Of a stretch of DNA of 64,000 bases, positions 12,680-25,100 are shown in pieces; positions within the stretch are counted from its first letter, which is position 1, and every line of letters starts with the position of its first letter. Origin of the DNA: Mugil cephalus (taxonomy: Eukaryota > Chordata > Actinopteri > Mugiliformes > Mugilidae). The position numbers were made by a program, and so were the translations under genes. Below the pieces are notes generated by a model. That model was not told where the DNA came from, did no database searches, and was given only the letters and a program-made list of their open reading frames with translations. Where the stretch lies: positions 20,363,668-20,427,667 of the forward strand of contig NC_061777.1 in NCBI RefSeq assembly GCF_022458985.1. The letters run 5' to 3'.

Positions 12680-13685
12680 CCTTTAGCTTCAGTAGTAATC
12701 ACAGGAAAAATGTTAAAGCGTCTTTGCATGAAAGGCCGATATGCAATCCCCAATAATAAGTTTCCCCAATATCCAAACTGCGTCTTCAGCTCTGCTCTCA
12801 ATCCTCTGTCTTTTGCCTCATGTGTAAAGGAACAATCCAAGAAGCCCGGGAGGTGAAAAAAAATAATAAAAAAGTAAAGGTAAGAAAGAAAGTCAGTGGG
12901 TCTTGTTGCAGCAGAAATTTTAGAGATGCTGAGTCCTGCTGGAAGGAGTGACCATGAGTTTTAAGGGGAGCCGTGGAGAGGGTGGGGCCACGAGGGCCAT
13001 TCCCAGGCTTTGAAGTGACACAATGATGAGCCGGAGTCCCGCTGTGATTGGAGGGTGCTGGAAATCAAAGAGACTTAACAGAGCCTTGATACCGTCCCCA
13101 CAGGAAGGGGGACGGAGGAAATGCATCTTTATTAACTGCTAAGAGACTTTAAAAACAAATATGGACGGACTTCCCTGCGGCGGATCAGATCTCACGGCCG
13201 CACCAGAATCTGTGTAAATATCATTCACACGCACACAACCACACACGAGGATGCCATTTAGTGTGTTTGTGCAATGTGGTAAATGCACAGGATAATTCAT
13301 TTGACACATCTGAGGGAAATGTGGTGGAAAGTACATTGGAGTGGGATAGCCCACTGGGGTCAGTGTGTGTGTAGCCTTACAGTATATATATAGCTCTAGC
13401 AGAGGTATTTTCACTAAGCTGCATCAGTAGATGTTGTCATACCTAGTGTAGGAAGTATAAATCTAATATATTGATCTAGAAGTGCATAAAATAATTATTA
13501 ACTGTGTATCTTCATATGATCACCTGAAAATAATTTCTCCCTTCTCTATCTTCTTCCATCAGAGAAATTACACAGTGGGTGGGAAACTCTGTGTAAACCC
13601 ATAATGGTGTAATGATAACAGGCACTCTTTCTGCAGGTAACTTCTACCTGGGGGCATCCTCTGGAGCCAGCCAGGACTTCAGGGA

Positions 13686-13716
13686 AGTGGTGGTGGTGGT
13701 GGTGGAGGTGGAGGAG
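13686..13716 (+). repeat. Trinucleotide (GGT)n/(GGA)n tract
   Basis: Roughly seven GGT units grade into GGA/GGT units. On the minus strand this gives runs of His or Pro codons that mimic an ORF. Confidence 0.8.
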
Positions 13717-16564
13717 GGGGTTGTGTATTGGGGTGTCTAGACAGCCCCACGCTCTGATAGATAATCTCATTAGGCCGGTTTCCCTTGAAGCAGCTAGTTT
13801 CTTCATGTGGAGAAAGCCCCGCGTATGGGCCGGCAATTAGCATCCAGTTAGCACCACAAGCCCAAGTCAGCCCTGAATGGGACAAGAGGGGTCGAGAATA
13901 AAGACCTGCCACAACAACCTGGTCGTCCTCCCTGCATCCACATCCAGGCAAAATCCATGGGTGTCACCATTCATGGGCCTCCTGAATGCTAAACACCGCG
14001 GGTATTAGCATAGAGGGGTGGATTTGAAAACTAAATAAATAAATAAAATCTAACCGCAGGCCCCCTTCTCCTTTGCTCTGGCATAAAAATTAGAATTGAA
14101 GTGATTTTCACATCTCATTCAAGCTCTTTTCTAGCATAGACACACCACTTCCACTTTTCTAATTGTATTCCTGTGCTGCATACAATGCCTTCTGTAGGGC
14201 CCGGCTCTTTTACACCTATGCATAAAGAAATCTTTTGTTTTTGTGTAACTGTATGGATAAAGGGTTAGAAACCAAAGCACAGAAAAAATGGTCTCACGTG
14301 TTTCTGTAGGCAGCATGCGGACTTTGTAAAAAAAATCAGCAATAAACGCGAAGAGGGGGCGAGAGAGTTCTTCCCCGTGAAAATATTGACGAGCTCGTTG
14401 GGCGCGGGGTCGATGTGGAATAAAAAGCTTGTAATGATGCACTTAAAAGTTGTGATCTCTGTCCGAGCACTCGCCCCCCTCCCCCCCACCCCCTCCCGCT
14501 GCGTGGAACTTGTTGGCACAACATTGGCCTTGAGGAAGAGCGCCTTGTTTTTCATCCTCCTTATGGGAAACCAAGTGTCGTCGGGGAGTTATTAATCGCG
14601 GGTTCAGCGTCGCTCTCCTCACTTGGCGCCAAGGCGGCTCCCCCTGGACCTATGCGTCGATCCCCTTGAACTGCTGCTGCCGGGGGGGCGCGGAGGTCAC
14701 GGAGCTTTCTGGGTGTTTGTGGGCAAAATGTCACGAGAAATTAAGAGATAAATTCCCCTGCGGATCGCCTCAGCTCCAGTGGCGGAGAGCGCGTCGTTGT
14801 CTGAGCAGAGGTGTACGTTTCAGCAGCAGCGGCGTCGATCCCATTACTCAGCGGCCCTGGAGGTGGCAGGTGTGACCGCCGAAGGCCTCGGTGCGCGGCC
14901 AAGGCGCTTAAGCCAGGGGCAGAGAGGGCTGGAAGTTGGGAGGAATGTGCGCAGAAGGCTGAAAAGGGGGATTTTATTTAAAGCCCAGATTTTAAGGATG
15001 AACGTATTCATTAGCGAACGCTCACAGCTGAAAGCCTCGCCTTACCACACGAGCGAGCAGAGACTTCTTAAGTTATGCTAAACAGCCTCCTGTTCACACT
15101 GAATCCCCCATATCTCATGTCTGATTCCACTAGTGGCCTCCCTCCCTGCGTCTACTCCCAAATCACCTTCGGCAGTGATGTTCCACCTCCCAGGTGTCAG
15201 TCTTTGGCCATTTGCTTTAACTGCACAGATCCCCTTGTGCTCAACAGTTAACAGCTGCCAATATACAGCCAGGGCCCGGGGATCAGACGGCTCTCCAGCA
15301 GCCCAATAAAGAGCCCCCGGAGTGGACTGACGAGAAATCTCACACCTTTCGCTCACATTAGCCATGCAGCATGCCCTTTTGATGCTTAATTGGCCACTTT
15401 GAGGGGTTTGCAGAGACAGCAGCCTCATGGCTGGGAGCGACATGATGTTGCAAGAGGCTGAACAACATCACATGGCTGGTGAACTGCTTTTACCTGACAA
15501 CAGGTTGGTTTTTACTTTACTATACAGGCTGAGAGGCTAATCACTAACTAATAACACTAATAATGTGGAAGTAACAACACGAGAACGTGCAGTGTATCAT
15601 CTCAACGAGAGCACGAATGCGTTTGATTTTATTATTAGGGCGAACTTCTTTTCATTATTCTTTTTAATAATTGAGGCTGTCAAAAACAAAACTCAATGGT
15701 GGAGAAAAAGTAAATTAATTATATTATATATATTAAATTAATTAATTAAAATCCTCCTTTGACATGTCTGTCCTAAATCTAGAGTGACCAGAGGGATCTC
15801 ATCTGCACAAGCTGCGGGCCGGGTGAGCTCACATTTGGTCGACCACATAAGAAAACAAACCTCAGATCTAGCTTGCCTGACAAAGGGGGGAAATGACAAC
15901 TTCACAGCACTTCATAAGAAACTCCTGGAAGTTGCTAATGAAGACTAATGACTTCCCTCGTGTCGGAGACTTCACACCAGAGTGTACAAGCCCTTTGACC
16001 ACAGAGTGAGCGTGGTCAGCGGGGTGGTCTTAGGGAACTCCACCGCTCCTTAGGAAACACCGGAAGAAGAGAGTTCCATCTTTTAGATTTCAATGTTCAG
16101 TCTGGAGGATGGAGGCGGAAAGGGGGGGTCTCAGGGTTTGGGGGTTTTGCTCTTGGTAAATTAAACCGATCCTGCGACAACTCATTTAGTTTCAGATGTA
16201 ATAAAATGTTATTTAGCTGTTTTTAAACAGCCAACATGAAATGAAGATATAACAAAGACCGTGGAAACTGCAGCGGGTTTTAATGGGCAACCTCCTTCTG
16301 AATATCATCTTTGCAGAATGAACTGAACTAAATACTTACTCACGCATCTTAACTGGATGCTCTTATAGTGAAGGACAGTTATCTTGGCTCAGCTGTGTTG
16401 TTTTTGAGTCTTTGTAACGTTTCCACGCTGCCCTCTTGGACAGTTTTTACAATTTCCAGTTTAAACAAAGGACAATATAATGCACATAATGTGATGTATA
16501 ATGTTCTGTATGTTCTCATATATTACAGGAGTCTCACTAAAGTGGTCATGTGACATTCGTAGTG

Positions 16565-16685
16565 GGGGCTTTTGCATCCTGTGGGTCGGACTTGTTCCAA
16601 CACATCCCACAGATACTTGATCATTTTGGGATATGGGTCAACATTATTCACTGTATCACTGGTTTTAATGTTTTGGCTCATCATG
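16565..16685 (-). mobile_element. Tc1/mariner relic, internally deleted (copy a)
   Basis: It contains TCGGACTTGTTCCAACACAT followed by CCCACAGATAC, then jumps to TCACTGGTTTTAATG and TTTTGGCTCATC. Those phrases are, respectively, a transposase segment and the terminus of one fish Tc1-type element in reverse orientation. Most of the interior is lost. The same family occurs at about 27.0, 32.8, 33.0 and 63.0 kb. Confidence 0.6.
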
Positions 16686-18386
16686 CATCTGTGTATGTTG
16701 GTATGTTGGTGTTGGTGTGTGTGTGGTGCAGGAAACTTCTGCAGTGTACAGTTAATAGTTGAGAATGAACCGTTGCTACAGCAGACACATGGATTTATGA
16801 AACCAGCCTCTCGGGGACCTCAACGTCTTTCTCTCCAACCCCAGGAGGCACCAACTCCCTTATGTAAAGCAAGTAGGACACACGACAAATGTGTTTCTCA
16901 AATATATTTTTGGTTTGACATCTATAATGCGTTCAGTCCAGACATAAGAGAACAGTTACACTCCAGCGGCCTGTGCCAGTAGGGGCCAGGCCGAGCTACA
17001 ACTTTTAACCCGGTCACCTCTTTAGCCGTGGTACATTCCCAGAAGCTCAGCAGAACAATAGAAAACTATTTTACAGGGGAAAAAAATATCGAGGGTGACT
17101 GTTTACAAGTATTCATTTGTGTCCTTTTTAAAAATGATTCTCAAACAGCTTTCAGAAATAATAATCAGTAAATATCTTTTCTTTTTGTAGAAAACAATCT
17201 GTAAAAAACATTCTGTTGTCTTCCACTGAGTTTAGCTAGAATTTTGACAAATTTACCAAAATGGTTTCATTGGAAAGGCATCGGTTTTTTACAAAGTCTT
17301 CCTCGGCATGCGCCACTGAAATCAGAAAAGGTCACGGAAGCGCCCCGTCGGACCAGAGTCGATGCTTTAGTTGACGGGAACCGAAGCGACTCCGTCCTAA
17401 ATGTTTGCGCTCTCACACATGCACACATTTCTCTCTCCGGCTCATTAAAGCCAAACGTATTGGAAAGATATTTGGATCGTGACATGTACAAAAGTTAATT
17501 CCTTACAACTGAAAACCGCTTTCAGATCAGTGCTGGTGACAGAACGTCTCCCTGGTAAGAACTGTTCCTTTTAGCTACAAGTGCACACAAAGGAAATATA
17601 TATATATATGTATAAGACAAAATCTTACAAGAAATACAGTGAGTACAAAAATAGCACAAAGGTAAGTGCAAACTGAAAAACATCCCAAATGTTAAGTGTA
17701 AACATTTTCAATCTGCTACAGGTCATGAGACGAACCTCGAGTGCAGCCGATTGTCCTTATTTCACCTTTGTGTTCATTGAAATATATCATGTACCAATGC
17801 TAAGTGTCTTGGAGGTGGACGTCTCATGCCAGAGTAAACTCTCAACGTGGAGGACGGCGGGTGCCACTCGGACGGGAGGCACCTCAGTTTGGCTGAGTTC
17901 TTAAGACGAGCATTTAGCTGCAGCTTGGAGATACAGTTAGCACACGACGTATAAAAGATGCATAAACACGGGACTGGCTGGCTTTAAAGGCTGAGAGTCT
18001 TTTTTTTTTGTTGTTGTTTTTTTGCCACATCCAGTGTACGTCTGGACGCAGGAGAGCTCAAGCTGATGAGTGATATGCATAAATGGCACATTACGGACAT
18101 GCTGTGAGACGAAAGCCATCATCGTCTGTCACACACACCATCGCCGCCGACAACCAGAGCGACACTGTGACACGACAGCCGGTGAGAATACTGCATTGTT
18201 TTCGATTTGAGAGAGCTTTTTTTTTTTTTTTTTTGTAATGCACTAGCATCAACAGACAGCTGCAGTGGCGAGAACCATTCCTTCTTTTTTTTTTTTTTTT
18301 TTTTAAAAACACGGGGGGCACATGGTTTGTCAGGCCGGGATGTGACAAGAGTTCAGTTTGAGCGTGCACACGAGGCCTTCGGAGGC

Positions 18387-21300
18387 TCAGATGTCCATGT
18401 AATCGTCCTCCTCGTCAGACTCGCTCTCCAGAGACGACTCCTGGCTGGACGTCTCCTGCACCTCCAGCGCCGGCTGGCTCAGGGTGTCCTTCTTTACTGT
18501 GGCTGCAGACTGGGAGGACAGGATGACGTTCTGTATGGGGAGCAGACAGCAGGGGTCACTGTTGAGCGTTGGACTAGACGGGCTGCTGGTACAGAGAGCC
18601 GCATGAATACTTCTGGTGTAAATATTCAGAGGGCGAGTGCATACCTTAAGTCTTTGTTTGGTTTCCTCTGAGATGCTGCCTTTGGGGGAGAGGAGCGTGG
18701 GCGTGGGAGGCGTTACTGTGATTTCTGGTGGGAACTTGGTGACGGTGGAAGGGATAAAAAGCTTTGGCATGTTGGGTGGGACGCGGGAGCGGATTCGGTT
18801 GGGGTCTGGAAGCTTTGACTGCTCACTGCTGGCGTACTGCTGCTGGTCTGAAAGAGAAAAACAAAGCCATACGAAGTCACTAACTTTAGCACATTTGGTT
18901 TTGAATTCTCATCCTTCTGTTTACGATATCTTCTGTCACACCTTTCATTCAGAGGTTCTGACCTGGGCAAGGTTGTGTGGTGCTACATGTGGCAGTTTCC
19001 TCCTGGAACCAGCCGGCTGCCAACTCCTGCCCCTGCGACACGGTGGCCAGTTTCATCTGCTGACAGAGGTGGGACTCCTGCTGCCTGTACAAAAGTCCCT
19101 CTGAAGGCTCCTCCCGCTCCTCTGTGGCCAAAAAATAAATTAAAAAGCCTAATTTCAGAACCGTACTTCATTCCATGTCATAACAATGGCGATACAGTTC
19201 TTTACAATCAACAGAGCTCACAATTTAACACAATTTTCTGGCCAACAATAGTCAACAACGGACCTCCTTAGAGAAATTAGGTCATTTCACAAATAGTTTT
19301 TTAAATACTGGTGACTACTGACGGGCTACAATTCCTCAGTTTTCAGACAATTTGCCGTTTGAGTTTCAAGCCTCGTGACAATTGCAGCGAGTGCACCAGA
19401 ACCAACGGCACAAATCCTCCCTGCAGTTCGCACAGACACAGATATGAAAACAAAAATGATATAAAACTCTTTCAGACTTCTCTCAAAATGTTGCCTAGGA
19501 AACCATTACATAATACACAGTGGTGCGGCGTTGCTTTATACTAACCCGTGTGAGTTCATGTTTATGTAAGTGTACGTGTGTACTTTAAAGGTCGTCCAAC
19601 TTTAGAAAACTGTAACGGAGACGCATAAATTGATCACACAAAGCTAATGGTTCTAAACACGTTTCCTCAGCTGGATTCTTTGATGTGATCAATGTGTAAC
19701 AGTCGAGATGCGATGGCTCGTTTCTCCTTTTTGTTGACGTGAAGCTGCAGGATCTCAAGGATTTCATTACCTTCGGTAAGTGCAGCTGAGTTCCTGAGTA
19801 GATGTAACGGGGGACGAGATGGAGCTGCGTACAGTTTGTTGAGAAGCAGCATTGTCGGTTCCAAATTAGGGACAAAACAAGATGAATACTACCACGACAC
19901 AGACACATTATTAATTAAGATGTTCACTCAGCTTTGGGGCAGTTTTCCCTCATGAATACAGTGTCTCTATCAGTCCAACTACTAGGGACAGAATATCAAC
20001 CAAAAGACACACAAAGCTAAACAGAGGTTCTTAATGGATTTGCATTTGGTGGAGTAAAACAAGTATTTCATCTCCTACCATTACTTCTAGCCACTCCAAC
20101 CTCTCCACCATCATGAACAAGACCAGCAAAGAGCTAAACGTGAAGGAGACAACTATTGGTTATAATCCATTTCTTCCATTTTCGCAAAATTGCACCATCC
20201 ATCACTCTCGGTCAGGAGCCCCGCGCAAGGTCTCACCGCCTGGGTCAAGGTTGAGCAAGAGACAGACGATGGATCGTCCGAGTGCTACACTGGCGAAGCT
20301 TGTTAATGATCTCAGGCAGCTGGGACCACGATGATCAACGTAACACATGGTACAGAAATGGATTGAAATCCTGCAAGGTCCAACTGCTCAAGAAGCCACG
20401 TACACAGGCCCGTCTAAAGTTAGCCAATGAACAACCGTGGCGTGCTCAGATGAGACCAAAATTAAGCTCTTTGGCATCAACTCGCTGTGTTTGGAGGAAG
20501 AGAAATGCTCCCAATGACCCCCATCAGGTGGGAACATTATGTTTTAGGACTGTTTCTCTGCTAAAGGTACAGGACGACTTTACTGCCCTGAGTGGCCGCT
20601 GAACGTCACCAAATCTTGGATGACAACCTCCTTCCCTCAGCCAGAACCCTGTTGATGGGTCTTCAAGCATTGACAATGACCCAAAACATACAAGGCAAGG
20701 CAACAAAAGAGTGTCTCAAAAAGAAGCACATTAAGGTTCATGGAGCAGCCTGGCCAGTCTCTAGACTTTAATCCTTCAGGAAATCTGCTGGGGGAGACGA
20801 TACCTCAAGTTGCCAAGCGACAGCCTCAAAACCTTAATGATTTAGAGAGGTTCTGTAAAGATGGACCAAAATCCCTCCTGAGATGGGTGCAAACCTGGTG
20901 AATAACTACACCTCTTACTTACATGCCATCAAGGGTTTCTCCACCAAGCACTGAGTCATGTTTTATTTGGGGATCAGACATTTATATCACTTGTTCAAAT
21001 ATAACTCCATTAACAACCTTTATGTGTTTTTTCTTCTGGATTTTTTTTTTTGATGATGTGCTGTCTCTCACAGTTAAAATAAACCTACCAACGGTTATTT
21101 CTTTGTAAGTGAGCGAACTTACAAAACAAAACAAAAAAATGGGATCAAGTAAATATTTCTCCCACTGTGTTTTGATAAAACGTCAGAATGAAAGTGAACA
21201 AAGCAACACATCACAAAAAAATGAGTTACTTTAATATCATAAAAAAGTTATATTTGCAGGAAGTATTAACATTCGAGTTGAAAAGCTGAAACCTTTACCA

Positions 21301-22127
21301 ACATAAGCTGCAGCACTAGCATTCATGTACGCAGGGGAACATATTACTTAAAGAATGTGATTCCAGTTTTTAAAAAGTGCCCCAGGACCTAGGTGTGCTG
21401 CACATGTGTAGACATGTAAGACATGTAAGACATGTCCACACAGTAAGACATGTGAGACATGTGGGCTCATCTTGAAAAGGCCTGTTAAATAAAGTTTCTT
21501 GGTTAGAAGCTCAGCTTGATGCGGGCTGATTTTGAGCAATATGAAAGAGTAGTATAACATTTCAAATGGAACAGCCTCATCTGGTTAGTACACTGCAGCT
21601 AATATGAAAGAAAAAGACACGATCAAAAGTTAAAATGGTGGAAAAGCCAATAAGCCTTACTACCAATCTGACAGAAAAGATGCAACAGGCACCTCCACAA
21701 GGGTTGCCTCAAACAAAAACAACATTGCAAAAAAAACATGCATGTTGAGATTCAAGAACGAAATTTGACTTTGCCAACTCTGGGTGAAAAAACTGCATCA
21801 TTAGATATTAAAGGGAAATGTTTTAATTTTTTGATGTCAAACCCCTACAGAAGTTTATGTAGACACAAAAAAAGAAAAAGAAAAAGAAAAAAAGAGTCAC
21901 AATCTGGAGGACACTGATTTCTAAAGCATCTTGCTGAAGGACTGACAAAGCCCAAAAAACAAAATAAAACCAGGCCAGCTCTGTTGTTATGTAACAGATT
22001 TGTGGAAGGCCATCGGCGCCCCCTGCTGGCCACACGGAGTAATGTACATCAGGTGTTTAAAAAAAAAACCTGAGAAACGCAAAAACAGCTTTAAATTTCT
22101 AAACCTACTACAGCAACAGAGGTGGAA

Positions 22128-22189
<62 letters not shown>

Positions 22190-25100
22190 CCAACACCTGT
22201 AAACAACCTTGCAGTGGTGAGATATAGGGTAAAAGAGTCCACAGTACCTGTGTGCGGTAGGAAGGCCATGGCTGCAGCGGAGTGGCTGGTTGCTCTCTGC
22301 CTCTGCTGTGGCTGATCGTGGAAGCCTGAGGTCTGAGGTCTGGACAGCTTGCTCAGGGGCTCGTACAACCCTTTGGCCTGGCCGTCCTGGGCGGACAGCG
22401 GGTGGCAGGTGGAGTGGCTGAGCAGGACAGGCGTCGGCAGGGAGGTGGGGAAGAAGATGTCTCTGTGATCCTTGGTGTACTTAGGTGTGGTTGGGGTGTC
22501 GCCTGCAGACTGGTGGAGACAGAAGAAGAGCGGTTGTCACGAGGAGCTGAAGCCGACCTTGAGGGTCCACGAGCGGCGCTAACCATCCCCTGCTCCGGCA
22601 GACTTCTCAGAGCAACGCATCCCTTCCCTTGAGACTGCTCTCAGTGCAGAAGAATGAGCCACAGTCGACAGCACTTCACTTTTCAAACAACGCACACGAG
22701 CAATACCAGTCTCTTTCACATGAGAAGTGATAGTATCCTTATCCTCTCTGTGGAGCTGTCCCTCAGGGATTCAGAGGCTTACTGTACTTGCATGCAGGAC
22801 TGTGCGTTGGGTGCTGGTGAGGAGCCCAGCTCTACGCTACACTACATCCCTCTGAGCCACTTTCCTGGGTGTCCTTTTGAGGACCACTTATAAACACAAG
22901 AGCTGCACAAACAACCTGTGACAACAGCCGCCCTGCTCCCACAGTCGCTGTCATGGCAACGCAGAGGAGCACGGCTAAAAGAAATGAATACACCTTCTCT
23001 AGTTTTTCAATTTAAATGGATGAAAAGTTGCCGGAGAATTAGCCTTTTCCAAAGCACATGAAGCCGGACCAGTTCAAAAACGGGACCGTCCGTCTCATTT
23101 ATATGAAGTGCAGCTGAATTTAACAAGCTGAAGAAACAACACGGTTTATATTCATGCGTTACTTATGCAGGCATGGTGAAAAGTAAACATGACTTGATGT
23201 GTTAAGAGGTTAATTTGACAATTATAGGTACTACAGTATTGTTAAGACTAGAAGACAGTGTTCGGGGTCACAGTGCGCACCGCCACGAGGACGCACTACT
23301 TTTTGTTAGCACGCGATAGTTTCACTGTGACATTTTTCTCATGACGTCCGCTGACAGTTCAAAGTCAAATGAATCACAGCTGCGTGTGATGAAGCTCCCT
23401 ATGGGATTTACACAGCAGAGCACGGGCGAATCAAACAAACAGAGCGGCTTTCCAAACCCGGGACAGAAACAGATCCTTCAGCGTAGCACAGAGCCACACA
23501 CAGCAGCTCCGAGCAACACACCAGCTCCAGAGCCAGCTCCGATGATTCATATCTCATGAATTAAACATCTCCAACCGAGACACCGACAAGTCCGCCGGAC
23601 TGTACGCATTAGAAAATCACTGTACCTGAGAAAATTGCAGCACGCAGCCAGCGAGTACAGTAGGTTCCTCGAGTGCCGTGCGTAAAAACTGTCAGCCAAA
23701 CAGAGGCCCACCCATGCGAACGGAACGACGGCTCCTCGCAATTATCGAGATTGAGCTTTAAATCAGATTAGAGCAGCTGTACATGTCGTGCACGGTTTCC
23801 AACGCAATTGAAAGACAGACAAAACATTTTAATTAAGCTGAGAGCAGATCATACTTGTCAATAATTGACAATTTTCTTTCAAGTCTGCTGAAACAGGATG
23901 AATTAATAAAGTCCTGCGCTGAGGATTTTTCGTCTTCATTACCTCCTATTGACAAGTGGAACATTAAACATAAGCTGCGGTTAGAGACAATTAGAGACTG
24001 AGCTTTTATGTTCATTTGTTACACATAACTTACTCCCAACGTGACTATATGACATATCTAACCACCGTGTGCAGGCCAGCTATCGTAAGTTACACCATGT
24101 ATACTTCACAGTCATAGACATAAAGCTCACTCAAGTTAAATCATCAAAAAAGGTTAATGTCAGGATGAACAAACGATCATAATGAATTTAAAATAAGTAC
24201 TCACTTTCAAAGGTGACAAACTGTTTCACTATAACAGGATTTTTACATCATATTTCAAAAATACTGCTTGTAGCTCTGAGCTACCCTCATCTCTACATCC
24301 ACACAAATTAATGAAAAAGACCAAAAAGAACAAGGTCAACACCAAAAGAATCGTGCCAGAAATAAGACGGCGCAATCGCCAAACTGGGAAAACACATTTA
24401 TTTTTCCCACAACTACCTCTCATGAGCATGAGGTTCAGGAAACATCACCGTGACAACAGGATGTGGGCAGAGAGACCCTTGATGACTGTGTGGGTAGGAG
24501 GAGGGATGAGAGGAAGGGGGAGACACCGACACAGAACGAGGCAGAGCGACTAGTGATTTGATGAGGAATATGAGTAAAGACATAATTATTTAATGTATTT
24601 ATATCCTTCTTTCGGTCGCTTCGCCTTAAAAAACACAAACACGCCGTCTTCAAACGGCCAACACAAACACCGAAGCTGAGGTGGAGGAAAATTGACAAGT
24701 TTGGTAACTGCTGAGTGAGGCTGAAGGGACAACAGGGAGTATTCAGACCAGGCTTTGGGCTATATTTAGCCCTGGCAGGCTGGAACAGGATAGACTTGAA
24801 GTCTGGGAATGACCAAATTATTCATCAGTTTAGCACATTTTACTATAGCTGCTGCAGGTTTATCCCTGTGAAACGCCAAAAGCACATCCTTGAGCTTCTA
24901 ACCTACTTGGATTGGCAGGTGGGTGGAGTGTAGAACGGGACAACCCAACACAGATGATTTCAGCTGGTCAGGTAAAACATAAATAATTTAATCCTGAGTA
25001 CGTCAGTTTAATGGCAGAAACACAAGTTAGAGGCTTGGTCAAACCTTTCCTATAAATATAAATAAAATACGTAATTATGTGTCCATCTTTAAAGGCTATG

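Larger units (their letters stand above)
12680..18386. other. Intergenic region between tbx16 5' end and cabin1 3' end
   Basis: No gene is recognised. It should contain the tbx16 promoter and upstream regulatory DNA on the 12.7 kb side, and the cabin1 3' UTR on the 18.3 kb side. I saw no canonical AATAAA (plus-strand TTTATT) for cabin1 between about 16.7 and 18.4 kb. A GC- and CpG-richer block lies at about 14330-14960. A (GGT)n tract and a Tc1 relic are listed separately. Long poly-T runs occur at 18216-18234 and 18283-18304. Confidence 0.6.

Noticed and set aside
13546-13951. His/Pro-run open frames on the minus strand
   Set aside because: Produced by the (GGT)n tract; no splice context.
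22000-22368. Cys-Val and Thr-His repeat proteins on both strands
   Set aside because: Artefacts of the (TG)29 microsatellite; the real coding content here is cabin1 exon 34 (22248-22509).
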